Source: Salicibibacter cibarius
Lineage (GTDB): Bacteria; Bacillota; Bacilli; Bacillales; Marinococcaceae
DNA: 64,000 bases
Direction: 5' to 3'
NCBI RefSeq assembly: GCF_016495725.1
Contig: NZ_CP054705.1
Span: forward strand, 3,472,001-3,536,000
In this document: piece after piece, positions 1 to 8,618 of the stretch
How the letters are laid out: the number at the start of each line of letters is the position of its first letter
Numbering within the stretch: position 1 is the stretch's first letter
Notes under the pieces: model-generated
The model's input: only the letters and a program-made list of their open reading frames with translations
Database searches by the model: none
What the model was told of the DNA's origin: nothing
Made by a program: the position numbers and the translations under genes

Positions 1-787
1 CAGCTAACGTTTGGGGACCCAGCGCTTTAATTGAATGTAGATGCTCAAGCGGTCTTAAACCATGCTGAATTAAAGAACGTTCAACAGAAGCAAGATGTTC
101 ATTGACATGCGTTTGGAAAACCGCGCCTGCTTCTTTACATAAATTAGAAGCAGTATAAATCATATGATCAGTAGCTACTTCAGGTATTGATATAGCAAGT
201 GAAGGGTGTACCAGGCTATGATTCTCCCATTCATTAAGATATTTTTCAGCTTGCTTTAGAATCTTATTCTGATCACTGGAAGAGGCACCTTTATCATTAG
301 AAATCATGCCAAGAACGCACCGGATACCAACTTCGGATACAGCCTTTACAAGGGGATCTAAACCGCCTTCTGTACGAGCTCCGGCATCAACAACAGTTGT
401 AAACCCTCCACGCAGAGATTCAAGTGCTGCCAGTTTTCCTGAAAGGTACATTAACTCAGCATCAAGGTTACCTTCTAGTGGCACCCAGACTCTTTTAAAA
501 ATTTCTGAAGGTTCTCCGAAGGCCAACGCCTTACCAAATGATTGCGTAAGATGGTGATGAGCATCAATAAAACCTGGCATCATAGCAAAACCCGGAAGGT
601 CAATTTTGGTTATATTAGGGTAACGCGATAGCAAGTCCTCTACAGGACCAACCTCAGAGAAATATCCCTCTTCAATTACCACAGCATAATTGGAAACAGA
701 TCCATGACTTAGTATAAGATGTTCCGGAGTAATCAAAAGGCGCTGCGCAAAAAAGATTTCAGGATTCAGTTCAATTCTTGATACCAT
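1..787 (-). CDS. amidohydrolase family protein (partial, C-terminus beyond window)
   Basis: Open minus-strand frame of 262 codons running off the left edge. It starts at ATG 785-787, preceded by a GAGGTGG ribosome binding site about 10 bases upstream. The translation has the amidohydrolase layout: an N-terminal beta-sandwich, then the metal-binding HxH motif in PGFIDAHHHL (residues 71-80), a GGFTTVVDAGA strand and a QTHVNEH metal-ligand segment near residue 220. This is the chlorohydrolase/cytosine-deaminase-like superfamily of metal-dependent hydrolases or deaminases. The substrate cannot be told from this part. It lies 163 bp downstream of, and in the same direction as, the HTH/binding-protein fusion regulator, so it may be that regulator's target. 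Confidence 0.85.
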   Translation of the reverse strand, partial: MVSRIELNPEIFFAQRLLITPEHLILSHGSVSNYAVVIEEGYFSEVGPVEDLLSRYPNITKIDLPGFAMMPGFIDAHHHLTQSFGKALAFGEPSEIFKRVWVPLEGNLDAELMYLSGKLAALESLRGGFTTVVDAGARTEGGLDPLVKAVSEVGIRCVLGMISNDKGASSSDQNKILKQAEKYLNEWENHSLVHPSLAISIPEVATDHMIYTASNLCKEAGAVFQTHVNEHLASVERSLIQHGLRPLEHLHSIKALGPQTLA

Positions 788-950
788 TGTGAGATTCCAC
801 CTCGCGGCTAATTTTTTAAAATATAGTTTTTATAAATCTCTTTACTCAAAATACCAGTTGTTAATACACGATTCATACAGATCAACAAATATTGAGCGCA
901 TATGAATGTCAATGATTAGCAAAGAACAAATTATCCTTATTTTTGCATTT

Positions 951-2138
951 TTAATATAATATCTCTGCATCCCATTTCCCGTCTAGAGGCTGGTCGAATA
1001 GCCTGTGTAAATTTAATTGTTTTGAAGCTTCATCCATATAATAACCTTGATAATTAATATCTATGTTGTTCGGGGATCCATCATACGAATAATATGATTT
1101 ATTATGGTTCAATAAGTTTTTTAGAGCTTTTAGATCTTGGTGATATACTGCTGCATCCCATCTAACTTTGGAAATGATATCTGTAGAAATTGAATGTTGA
1201 ATCCCAATAGATTTACTAATGATTTTTGCGACCTTTAAAGGGGAGCTACGGGCAATTTGATGAGTTCTAATATGCGCCTTTAAATAAGCGATTACTAAAT
1301 CATCATTCTTCTGTGCCCATTGCTCTTGAGCGATAACCCCTGTCAAATAATCATCGTTAATACTTTCATAGTCAATAGTCCTAGCACCTTGTAATCGGGA
1401 AAGACTTACATATGGTTCCCACATGACACTCGCTTCAACACACCCTTGCATAATATTTGAATAACTTGAATTCATATCTTGGTTAATGATTTCATAATCA
1501 AAATTAGTATTCGGTAACCACTGATTTAAACGGTGACTCGCGCTTGAATTTACAACCGTAGTAATTGTAGTTCCCCTTGAATGGAACAAGTCTCGATATT
1601 TTTTTCCTTTTGGGATAACAAGGGATATCCCTGAGCTGTGTGATGTTTTTCCATCAAAACAAAGTAATACGGGGCGGAATTTTGGCAATAGGTTACTGAT
1701 TTGATGGCTCATGATTATTGGATAATCCCCTAATGAGGCAATATGAACTCCCCCGGAAATTATGCCTTCTACTAGCTCCAAGCCATTTGTGGCATCGATC
1801 CATTGAATATTTACCCTGCGATTCGGATAATTTAAGGCTATTTCTTCTTCAAACAAGCGAAGTTCTTTCATAATAAGGGAACTCCACATATGGGCCGTTT
1901 GACTTTGATATCCAATTATGATGGTTTGAAGTTGATCTATTTGATCCTCATAATTATCTTCTATTTTTGTGTGTTGCTTGACCCATGCATGCACATCTTT
2001 CTCGTTAAAGAAAATTTCCTTACCTATTTTTATATAGGGAAGCCCTTTAAACTTTCGCCATCTATCGATGGTTGAGCGACTAACATGTAAAAGATCCATT
2101 GCTTCTTGTATAGTGATTAGATTTAATTCATTTTGCAT
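951..2138 (-). CDS. fusion regulator: excisionase/MerR-type HTH plus NMT1/SsuA-like substrate-binding domain
   Basis: 395 residues from ATG 2138 (AGAGGTG site 8 bases upstream; the frame is open further upstream, but without a site). Residues 1-60 form a helix_turn_helix_17/excisionase-type DNA-binding domain (ITIQEAMDLLHVSRSTIDRW, then GLPYIKIGKEIFF). Residues from about 75 to 370 resemble the periplasmic solute-binding domain of SsuA/TauA/NMT1 ABC transporters (NGLELVEGIISGGVHIASLGDYP, later VEASVMWEPYVS). There is no signal peptide, so the binding domain should be cytoplasmic and act as an effector sensor. It is divergent from the DUF3100 operon and co-directional with the partial amidohydrolase; either or both may be regulated. 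The effector is unknown; sulfonate- or pyrimidine-like ligands are only guesses from the domain family. Confidence 0.8.
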   Translation of the reverse strand: MQNELNLITIQEAMDLLHVSRSTIDRWRKFKGLPYIKIGKEIFFNEKDVHAWVKQHTKIEDNYEDQIDQLQTIIIGYQSQTAHMWSSLIMKELRLFEEEIALNYPNRRVNIQWIDATNGLELVEGIISGGVHIASLGDYPIIMSHQISNLLPKFRPVLLCFDGKTSHSSGISLVIPKGKKYRDLFHSRGTTITTVVNSSASHRLNQWLPNTNFDYEIINQDMNSSYSNIMQGCVEASVMWEPYVSLSRLQGARTIDYESINDDYLTGVIAQEQWAQKNDDLVIAYLKAHIRTHQIARSSPLKVAKIISKSIGIQHSISTDIISKVRWDAAVYHQDLKALKNLLNHNKSYYSYDGSPNNIDINYQGYYMDEASKQLNLHRLFDQPLDGKWDAEILY

Positions 2139-2473
2139 ATTAAACACCTCTAGTAAGTTATAAAAAAGAAAAAGGGGGTTGATAATAGTCAAAATCACCA
2201 TTTTAACATTCGGAATTTACTGGTGATTTTAATCATTCTTCGTCATTCACCTCCATACGTAGGGCTTTTTCAAATGACTTATTGATAAATGAAAATGATT
2301 ACTTTATATTAACCTTTAAAGTACAGGCGAAACAATAATGTTGTCAAGGAAGGGTGAATAAAATTAAAAGTTGGAATTTTTTAATATATTGATAAAATAC
2401 ACTTGCGATGGTTTCCTGAATTGGATAAGAAGTTTTTTAAAATTAAATATCTTTATACGAGTGAGGAGATAGT
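2139..2473. promoter_or_regulatory. divergent intergenic region with inverted repeat and sigma-A-like promoter
   Basis: The 335 bp between the fusion regulator and the DUF3100 gene hold a perfect 10-bp inverted repeat, AAAATCACCA at 2191-2200 and TGGTGATTTT at 2221-2230, 53 bp upstream of the regulator start. It could be an autoregulatory operator or a leader hairpin. On the plus strand, TTGGAA (2371-2376) and TAAAAT (2393-2398) with 16-bp spacing form a plausible promoter for the DUF3100 operon. No coding sequence is seen. Confidence 0.5.
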
Positions 2474-3325
2474 ATGGAAGAAGGATATCAATCAATTGCT
2501 GATAGGGTTAAGAAGGAATATAAGATATACATTTCAGCTTTTTCCGTTCTTATTTTATCAGAGCTTATTGGGGAAATTGAAGTTAATTTCGGGCCCGGGA
2601 TGTTGATTTTATTTCCGCTTTTCTACGGAATAATTATTGGAGTTTTGTTGGGACCTGATTTAATTGGCTTTTTTAAAAATGAAGAGGTAGAAGCAGCGTC
2701 ACCTCTAGTCTTGGTAGCTATAGCACCGTTCATTGTCAACATTGGAATTACAGCGGCTCAAGACCTCCCTTTGCTTATTTCTGTAGGACCGGCCTTACTT
2801 TTAGCGGAATTCGGAAACTTATTTACAGTCCTTATCGCTTTGCCTTTAGCTTTATTCCTTGGTTTAAAACGCGAAGCAGTTGGCGCTACGCATTCTATTA
2901 ACAGGGAAACAAACTTGGCTTTAATCACTAATGTATATGGGCCAAACTCCCCTGAACTGAGAGGTACACTAGCAGTATATATCATGGGCGGTCTTTTTGG
3001 AACCATCTTCTTCGGTTTTTTAGCCTCATTAGTGGCTTCAACAGACCTTTTTCACCCACATGCTCTTGCAATTGGAGCAGGTGTAGGTGCAGGGATCATG
3101 ATGGCTGCTGCCACAACTAGTTTAGCGCATATTTATCCGGCGTATGCTGACGATATTCTCGCGCTCGGTGGGGCGGGCGATATGTTGACTGGAATGACGG
3201 GGCTATATGCTGCAATATTTATAGCTCTTCCTCTTGCGAATAAAATATATCAGCTATTAGAACCAAGAATTGGCCGCAAAAAGAAATCTACTGTTAAAAA
3301 GGAGGAAACAGATTATGAAGCTTAA
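2474..3325 (+). CDS. DUF3100 family membrane protein
   Basis: 283 residues, ATG start with GTGAGGAG just upstream. About eight hydrophobic segments with glycine-rich turns (GPALLLAEFGNLFTVL, GAGVGAGIMMAAATTSLAHI) and a basic cytoplasmic tail (RKKKSTVKK). I recognise this as the DUF3100 membrane family, whose transport substrate is not established. The stop codon overlaps the next gene by 11 bp, so the two products are probably translationally coupled and work as a pair. The gene is divergent from the HTH/binding-protein regulator. It may be a small-molecule transporter controlled by that regulator; this is inference from context. Confidence 0.75.
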   Translation: MEEGYQSIADRVKKEYKIYISAFSVLILSELIGEIEVNFGPGMLILFPLFYGIIIGVLLGPDLIGFFKNEEVEAASPLVLVAIAPFIVNIGITAAQDLPLLISVGPALLLAEFGNLFTVLIALPLALFLGLKREAVGATHSINRETNLALITNVYGPNSPELRGTLAVYIMGGLFGTIFFGFLASLVASTDLFHPHALAIGAGVGAGIMMAAATTSLAHIYPAYADDILALGGAGDMLTGMTGLYAAIFIALPLANKIYQLLEPRIGRKKKSTVKKEETDYEA

Positions 3326-3755
3326 AGAATGGGCCTTTTTATTCGGATTTATTGCAATCGGTATCATTACCACAAATCTAATTGGTTATAATACCCCAAT
3401 TACAGACTCTTTAATGGGAGTATTGATTTTATGTTCAATCGCGTTTATTGCCGTATGCGTGTCAAAAATAATTCCATTAAGACTTCCAATGATTATTTAT
3501 TGTTCAATATTAGGTTTGCTCATTGCTTCACCTGTTTCCCCTATAGGCGATTTTGTAAGTGATGCAGCAGGAAATATAGATTTCAAAGCTCCGCTAACGA
3601 TGGTAGGAGCGTTAGCCGGAATAGCAATTGGTGCTAGCGTCCGTGAGTTCACAAAACTTAGTTGGAGAATCGTTGTCGTGGCGTTAGTTGTTATGGCGAG
3701 TACATTTATAGGGTCTGTGATCATTGCTCAGATTGTCCTTAACATCACAAATTAA
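3315..3755 (+). CDS. small integral membrane protein paired with DUF3100 protein
   Basis: 146 residues from ATG 3315, with GGAGG 9 bases upstream lying inside the end of the DUF3100 gene. Four to five hydrophobic helices cover nearly the whole length (IAVCVSKIIPLRLP, then GALAGIAIGASVREF, then a hydrophobic C-terminus). The 11-bp overlap with the preceding DUF3100 frame suggests coupled synthesis of a two-component membrane system. I do not recognise a family with a known function. It could be the second half of a split carrier. Confidence 0.7.
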   Translation: MKLKEWAFLFGFIAIGIITTNLIGYNTPITDSLMGVLILCSIAFIAVCVSKIIPLRLPMIIYCSILGLLIASPVSPIGDFVSDAAGNIDFKAPLTMVGALAGIAIGASVREFTKLSWRIVVVALVVMASTFIGSVIIAQIVLNITN

Positions 3756-4147
3756 ATTTAAGAGGTTTACCATTTTACAGTCGATAAACCCACCCACTTT
3801 AAGAGAATACTATACCCTTTGGCGGAAACAGATTTCTTAACGCAATCTGCATCAAGAGGAGCGATAACTACTCCACCTATGCCCTTTCCCTTCACGGGGA
3901 TAACAACCAATAAGTTCTGTATCGTAGTCGAGATGTGCAAAAATGGTGTTAAGCAGTCCAAGCAAAAATCCATAAAACGCACCTCGCAAAAGCGGGATTG
4001 TACCTTTTTTGCTCGAGTGCGTTTTTGTTATACCGTAACGCAATGGCCAGTTATTTTTATATAAAAGTTTATGGTGATTAAGTCTACTTTTGTAATTATC
4101 AACAGATTTAAGAAATGCCATATATATCGTATAGAGACGAGGGTTAG
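3756..4147. other. intergenic region with imperfect terminator-like hairpin; possible decayed minus-strand gene
   Basis: 392 bp without a convincing gene. An imperfect inverted repeat, ACGCACCTCGCAAAA (3977-3991) against a GCTCGAGTGCGT arm ending at 4021 and followed by TTTTTG, could terminate the DUF3100 operon. Two overlapping minus-strand frames (around 3770-4120) read like one small membrane protein interrupted by a frameshift (RGAFYGFLLGLLNTIF, then GKGIGGVVIAPLDADC). This is weak evidence for a gene remnant. Confidence 0.3.
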
Positions 4148-4912
4148 ATGTTGGATTATCTATTTATATTTATATTAGCTTTAAATCTATTAGTTGGTAT
4201 CCTCTTGGGAATGTCTAGCATAGGAGGGTTCCTTCTCCCATTAATTTATGTAGGTTTTTTACAGTTACCGTTAAGAGAATCATTGGCTTTAAGTTTTTTA
4301 TCCTTCGCTATAGCAGGAATTATTGGGTCATATACTTATTGGAAATCCAAAAACATTGATATGAAATTAGCGATAATTATTAGTATCGGAAGCATTCCTG
4401 GTGCTTTCTTAGGTGTACAGCTAAATGTCATGACTCCCGATCATATTGCTACCCTAATATTGTATATATTTGTATTAATTTCAGGAGTTTCACTTTTATT
4501 CAATGGTAAAAATGATCAAGGCAGTACATCTACAACAAACATACTAGAAAAAAAATGGTTTGTTTTACTATTAGGCTTTACGACAGCGACAATTTGTGCG
4601 TTATCAGGAGCCGGAGGCCCAATTTTACTTGTGCCTTTATTAACAAAGCTAGGACTCAGTATCCGAGTTACTGTAGGTGTATGTTTATTTAATTCAGTCG
4701 TTATTGCTTTGCCATCAATGCTTGGTTATTTTCAATATGCGAATATGGAAACGTTAACCCCCCTAATCGTGGCTAGTGCAATAGGACAACTTGCAGGCAT
4801 ATTAACAGGATCGTATCTTTCAAACAAGGCAGAATTAAACCAATTACGTTTTTTCATTACATGGTTCACCATCCTAACAGCGACCTACATGATTATTACA
4901 TTATTTATTTAG
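4148..4912 (+). CDS. TauE/SafE family sulfite/sulfonate exporter-like membrane protein
   Basis: 254 residues, ATG with GAGGG upstream. Seven to eight transmembrane helices arranged as two homologous halves. The first carries the family-typical start (LLGMSSIGGFLLPLIYVGFL, then a PLRESLALSF loop) and the second the matching CALSGAGGPILLVPLL repeat. TauE/SafE proteins are proposed to export sulfite, sulfoacetate or other small anions. It stands alone after the DUF3100 pair and is followed by a 745-bp gap. The nearby SsuA-like sensor domain makes an organosulfur or anion theme possible, but this is inference. Confidence 0.85.
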   Translation: MLDYLFIFILALNLLVGILLGMSSIGGFLLPLIYVGFLQLPLRESLALSFLSFAIAGIIGSYTYWKSKNIDMKLAIIISIGSIPGAFLGVQLNVMTPDHIATLILYIFVLISGVSLLFNGKNDQGSTSTTNILEKKWFVLLLGFTTATICALSGAGGPILLVPLLTKLGLSIRVTVGVCLFNSVVIALPSMLGYFQYANMETLTPLIVASAIGQLAGILTGSYLSNKAELNQLRFFITWFTILTATYMIITLFI

Positions 4913-5269
4913 CCCAAGTTCATGCTTAAAAACCGAACACTCTTGTGATCACGGGGCTCGAACAGCTTGTTTGTTCAAGCCTCTCGCTATTGAAGTCGAG
5001 CCTTCCTAAAGTATAATCTGCTAAACTAAGCCCATCTAACAAGCCGGGGTTTTTCCATCCAGCGCACTTCAATCCTTAGATTTTAAAGATGTACCCTTTT
5101 TAACATACAACTATATCTTTCTTTGGGGTATTTTTCACTGTCAAAAGTACGTAATTCAATGCGTGTTCTTGCACGTGATCTAAGATGAATTTCGTTTTCC
5201 CCACCAGACTTCAAATTTTGTATCCTTCACTATTGAAGTCCATTCAAGCATGTCCCCTTTTTTAATATA
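4913..5269. other. intergenic region with probable gene remnant
   Basis: No intact gene. On the minus strand, about 5257 down to a stop at 5093, two frames joined by one frameshift give a protein-like stretch (GDMLEWTSIVKDTKFEV, then EIHLRSRARTRIELRTF), suggesting a decayed gene of unknown family. The rest is AT-rich, without clear signals until the promoter at 5270. Confidence 0.3.
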
Positions 5270-5298
5270 TTGACTTTTCCATTTTATTTTTCTATACT
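5270..5298 (+). promoter_or_regulatory. sigma-A promoter for the NCS2 permease/deaminase operon leader
   Basis: TTGACT at 5270-5275 and TATACT at 5293-5298, separated by 17 bp, form a near-consensus vegetative promoter. Transcription would start near 5305, giving a leader of about 350 nt before the permease start at 5658, with a strong terminator inside it. Confidence 0.75.
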
Positions 5299-5304
5299 TA
5301 AATT

Positions 5305-5434
5305 TATTAGGAAATGGATACGTTCATTCGGTTCATTTTTCTTCCAAAAGTGTATCGGTTGCTCAACCTCTGTTTACCGGAGGCTTTTGAAGCCGTAGAT
5401 GAAGAAGTGATTCTTCTATCTACGGCTCTTTTTT
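5305..5434 (+). promoter_or_regulatory. attenuated 5' leader with intrinsic terminator (candidate riboswitch, class unknown)
   Basis: The leader ends in a strong intrinsic terminator. AGCCGTAGAT plus GAAGAA (5391-5406) pairs with TTCTTC and ATCTACGGCT (5411-5427, one bulged T), followed by CTTTTTT. Upstream, a competing hairpin GGCTT-TTG-AAGCC (5382-5394) overlaps the 5' arm of the terminator, and GATAC (5317-5321) can pair with GTATC (5352-5356). A terminator about 85 nt after the start and far from the gene is the architecture of a riboswitch or protein-controlled attenuator. It does not match the purine aptamer consensus. It shares a TCTGTT-(C)TAC loop and a GAA(G)CCGTA segment with the first leader element before the xanthine dehydrogenase operon. 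Confidence 0.6.
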
Positions 5435-5657
5435 GTTGCAAATCTATTCAAAGTATATTGTCTGCGATGAAATGGGGTGCTAACAGAGCTGTGAAACAAT
5501 TTTAGATCTATTGCTGAATATGAAAGCCCTTTCAAAAGAACATACGTGCAGTTTTTTGATTATGGGTAGGCAAAAATCTAATAAATTTTCCAACGCAATA
5601 TTCTAGTTTTAGATGACCCAACGAATGCCGAGAGCCTACAATTGAGGAGGAATTGTA

Positions 5658-7163
5658 TTGAAACAGCAGACAACATTTCATTACCCCTGGTACAAAAAAG
5701 AGGATACCGATGCTTTTTTCGCTTTATTTCAAAATAACCTTGCCAATTTTGTTATAATTACGATTGCAATGCTTGGAATGGGGTTTACTACAGACATTGT
5801 TTTCGGACGAGTTATCCCGGGTGTAGCTGTAGCGGTACTGTTTGGTCATCTGTATTATGCCTACACTGCAACTCGTTTGGCAAAAAGAGAGCAAAGAACG
5901 GATGTAACGGCTCTATCTTACGGAATAAGTACGCCTGTAATGTTCATTTTCCTGTTTGGAGTCCTACTGCCGGCTATTACACTGACTGATGACCCAGAGC
6001 TGGCCTGGAGAATAGGAGTGGCTGCTGCCTTTATAAGTGGGCTAATTGAAGCTTTAGTTAGCCTTGTTGGAAGGTGGATTCAAAGAAATTTACCGCGAGC
6101 AGCAATGCTGGGTGCTATTAGTGGCGTAGCTTTAACATTTATCGCAGGTGAAATGCTATTTATGACAATGGAAATACCCGTAGCGGGACTTATAGCATTA
6201 GCCATTATCATCGTAGGTGTTATTGGAAAAGTAACCATGCCATTTAGGATCCCGGCTTCCTTATTTGCCATAATTATCGGTACAATTTTGGCATATGCTT
6301 TTGGACCAGCCAATATTGGTCAAATTACGGACGGACTAGCTTATGTGGGATTTTATCCATTTTTACCAACTTTAGCAGCTTTTGAAGGGATGACTTATCT
6401 TTTTGGAGCTATGATTGGCATATTCGCGGTTGTCCTTCCTATCACCATCTATAATGCTATAGAAACGATGAACAACGTGGAAGCAATGGAAGCAGCAGGT
6501 GATAAGTATGATGTTCGGGAATGTCAGGCTGTTGATGGGGCAGGAGCAATGTTGGGGGCTGTTTTTGGGGGAGCATTTCCGACCACCGTCCTTCTTGCCA
6601 CAGTTGGAGCCAAGCATATGGGAGCAGGTCGTGGCTATAGCATATTAAACGCAATAGTATACACACTTACAGCCATGTTTGGTTTAATCGCTGCAGTCTC
6701 GGAAATTATCCCTGTAGCCGTAATAGCACCTGTTCTTGTTTATGTGGGTGCTTCCATGGTGTCAACGGCATTTGAATCGAGTGCATCAAAATACTATCCG
6801 GCTGTCGTTATAGCTATGCTTCCATATTTTTCAAATTACTTAATGACTCGGTTTGATGATGATGCTCCTGAAATAGTGGCAGATATCTCCACAGGTATCG
6901 TTCCCCTGGGTGACGGAGCCATGTTCACAGCCTTGATTTTTGGAGCTATTACCGTCTTTATCATTGATGGTGATTTTAAAAGGGCAACTGTCTTTGCCTG
7001 CACAGGATCCGTTTTCTCCTTTTTCGGACTCATGCACGCTCCGGAGTTAGCGTTCAATGCATCTCCTGATTTTGCCATCGGTTACTTAATAGTGGGACTT
7101 TTCTTCTTTTATCAAGCTATTAAAGATGTGAAAGTGGGGAAAATCCAAGAATTGGATCAATAA
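5658..7163 (+). CDS. NCS2/SLC23-type purine permease
   Basis: 501 residues, TTG start seven bases after GAGGAGG (5644-5650). Twelve or more transmembrane helices. The N-terminal half carries an NCS2-like QNNLANFVIITIAMLG segment in place of the usual QH motif, and later segments include GAMLGAVFGGAFPTT. This is a divergent member of the nucleobase/cation symporter-2 fold, distinct from the PbuG-like and UraA-like transporters elsewhere in the window. It is followed 24 bp later by a nucleobase-type deaminase, so it probably imports that enzyme's substrate (guanine or another aminopurine/aminopyrimidine). Expression should depend on read-through of the leader terminator at 5391-5434. Confidence 0.75.
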   Translation: MKQQTTFHYPWYKKEDTDAFFALFQNNLANFVIITIAMLGMGFTTDIVFGRVIPGVAVAVLFGHLYYAYTATRLAKREQRTDVTALSYGISTPVMFIFLFGVLLPAITLTDDPELAWRIGVAAAFISGLIEALVSLVGRWIQRNLPRAAMLGAISGVALTFIAGEMLFMTMEIPVAGLIALAIIIVGVIGKVTMPFRIPASLFAIIIGTILAYAFGPANIGQITDGLAYVGFYPFLPTLAAFEGMTYLFGAMIGIFAVVLPITIYNAIETMNNVEAMEAAGDKYDVRECQAVDGAGAMLGAVFGGAFPTTVLLATVGAKHMGAGRGYSILNAIVYTLTAMFGLIAAVSEIIPVAVIAPVLVYVGASMVSTAFESSASKYYPAVVIAMLPYFSNYLMTRFDDDAPEIVADISTGIVPLGDGAMFTALIFGAITVFIIDGDFKRATVFACTGSVFSFFGLMHAPELAFNASPDFAIGYLIVGLFFFYQAIKDVKVGKIQELDQ

Positions 7164-7187
7164 GAAAAATCAATTGGAGGGGTCTTA

Positions 7188-8531
7188 ATGTCAAAAACAC
7201 TTATTAAGAATGCTGAAATTGTAACGGTAAATGAGGAAAACGAGATTTTTTATGGCGATTTATTAATTGATAATGATCGGATTAGCCAAATCGATTCGCA
7301 TATCCAGGACATAGACGTAGATAAAGTGATTGATGCAAGACATAAAACCGTCATTCCCGGTTTTATTCACACCCATATTCATTTATGTCAGACGCTATTC
7401 CGAGGACAAGGAGACGATTTGGAGTTACTTGATTGGCTGGAAAAACGGATTTGGCCATTGGAAGCATCTCATGACGAAGAATCCAGTTATTATTCAGCCA
7501 TGTTAGGTATTGGAGAACTTATAAGAAGTGGGACAACGTCAGTCGTTGATATGGAAACGGTTCACCATGCCGACTCAGCTTTTCAAGCAATCGCGACGAG
7601 CGGTATAAGAGCATTAAGCGGAAAAGTCATGATGGATTATGGTGATGAAGTCCCTTTACTGCTACAGGAAAATACAGACACTTCAATTCAAGAAAGTGTG
7701 GATTTATTAGAAAAGTGGCATGGTCACGACAGCGGAAGAATACAATATGCCTTCTCACCTCGCTTTGTCGTATCGTGCTCGGAAGATTTACTAACCGAGG
7801 TGAGAGACCTTTCCTCGCATTATAATGTTCACGTTCACTCTCACGCAGCAGAAAACACTGGAGAGATTGAAATCGTTGAAAATAGAACAGGAATGAGGAA
7901 TGTTGTTTATTTAGATCACATTGGCCTAGCTAATGAACGTTTGATTTTAGCGCATTGTGTTTGGTTAAATGACGAAGAAAAATCAATTATTAAAGATAGA
8001 GGGGTTAAAGTCAGCCATTGCCCCGGTTCCAATCTGAAATTGGCTTCAGGGATTGCAGATGTGCCTGATATGTTGGATAAACAATTACAGGTTAGTTTAG
8101 GCGCGGATGGAGCCCCTTGCAATAACAATTTAAATATGTTGAATGAAATGAGGTTGGCAGCCACGATACAAAAGCCAAAACATGGTCCAACGTCCATGAA
8201 TGCCCAAGCAGTTCTGCGAATGGCAACGATTGAAGGGGCAAAAGCGGTAGGAATGGAAAATGAAATCGGGAGTTTGGAAGTCGGGAAAAAAGCCGATTTA
8301 TCAATTCTAGATTTAAATGATTTCCACGTATACCCATCCTTTGACGTTGATCCGGTTTCACGAATTGTATATTCGGCTACAAGTTCAGACATAGAGACGA
8401 CGTTTATAAATGGCACGCCTGTTATGGAGGGTAGAGTAATGAAAACCATGGACAAAAATATTGTCCTAAAGGAATCCAACAAATCAATTGATCGATTGCT
8501 AAAAAGAGTCCCGACGATTCAATATAGTTAA
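7188..8531 (+). CDS. metal-dependent deaminase (guanine deaminase/5'-deoxyadenosine deaminase/AtzB-like amidohydrolase)
   Basis: 447 residues, ATG with GGAGGGG upstream. The full TIM-barrel amidohydrolase signature is visible: HTHIHLCQTLFRGQGDD (from residue 61, HxH ligands), VHSHAAEN near 210, LAHCVWL near 247, SHCPGSNLKLASG, and the catalytic Asp in GADGAPCNNN near 305. It belongs to the TRZ/ATZ group of aminohydrolases that deaminate guanine, 8-oxoguanine, adenosine derivatives or S-adenosylhomocysteine. Co-transcription with an NCS2 permease and its place directly before the xanthine dehydrogenase operon favour an aminopurine giving xanthine or a relative. The exact substrate cannot be read from sequence; another, CDA-fold guanine deaminase lies at 20839-21303. 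Confidence 0.75.
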   Translation: MSKTLIKNAEIVTVNEENEIFYGDLLIDNDRISQIDSHIQDIDVDKVIDARHKTVIPGFIHTHIHLCQTLFRGQGDDLELLDWLEKRIWPLEASHDEESSYYSAMLGIGELIRSGTTSVVDMETVHHADSAFQAIATSGIRALSGKVMMDYGDEVPLLLQENTDTSIQESVDLLEKWHGHDSGRIQYAFSPRFVVSCSEDLLTEVRDLSSHYNVHVHSHAAENTGEIEIVENRTGMRNVVYLDHIGLANERLILAHCVWLNDEEKSIIKDRGVKVSHCPGSNLKLASGIADVPDMLDKQLQVSLGADGAPCNNNLNMLNEMRLAATIQKPKHGPTSMNAQAVLRMATIEGAKAVGMENEIGSLEVGKKADLSILDLNDFHVYPSFDVDPVSRIVYSATSSDIETTFINGTPVMEGRVMKTMDKNIVLKESNKSIDRLLKRVPTIQYS

Positions 8532-8583
8532 ATGATCGAAAATATTTTTATCAAACCATAAAACTTTAATTTTCTGAAAGCCA

Positions 8584-8612
8584 TTGACAAAAAAAGTACA
8601 TTCCATTACGAT
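8584..8612 (+). promoter_or_regulatory. promoter for the xanthine dehydrogenase operon leader
   Basis: TTGACA (8584-8589) and TACGAT (8607-8612) with 17-bp spacing. Transcription from about 8619 gives a 316-nt leader before the first gene at 8935, long enough for both terminators and the purine aptamer. A TATAAT at 8781-8786 just before the aptamer lacks a recognisable -35 and is a weaker alternative. Confidence 0.6.
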
Positions 8613-8618
8613 TTATCT

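Noticed and set aside
3767-4121. Two overlapping short minus-strand frames after the DUF3100 pair
   Set aside because: Neither alone looks like a complete protein; together they may be a frameshifted remnant, but no family is recognisable, so no gene is called.
5314-5505. 63-codon plus-strand open frame in the permease leader
   Set aside because: It runs straight through the terminator stem at 5391-5434, has no ribosome binding site and no protein-like character; it is leader RNA.
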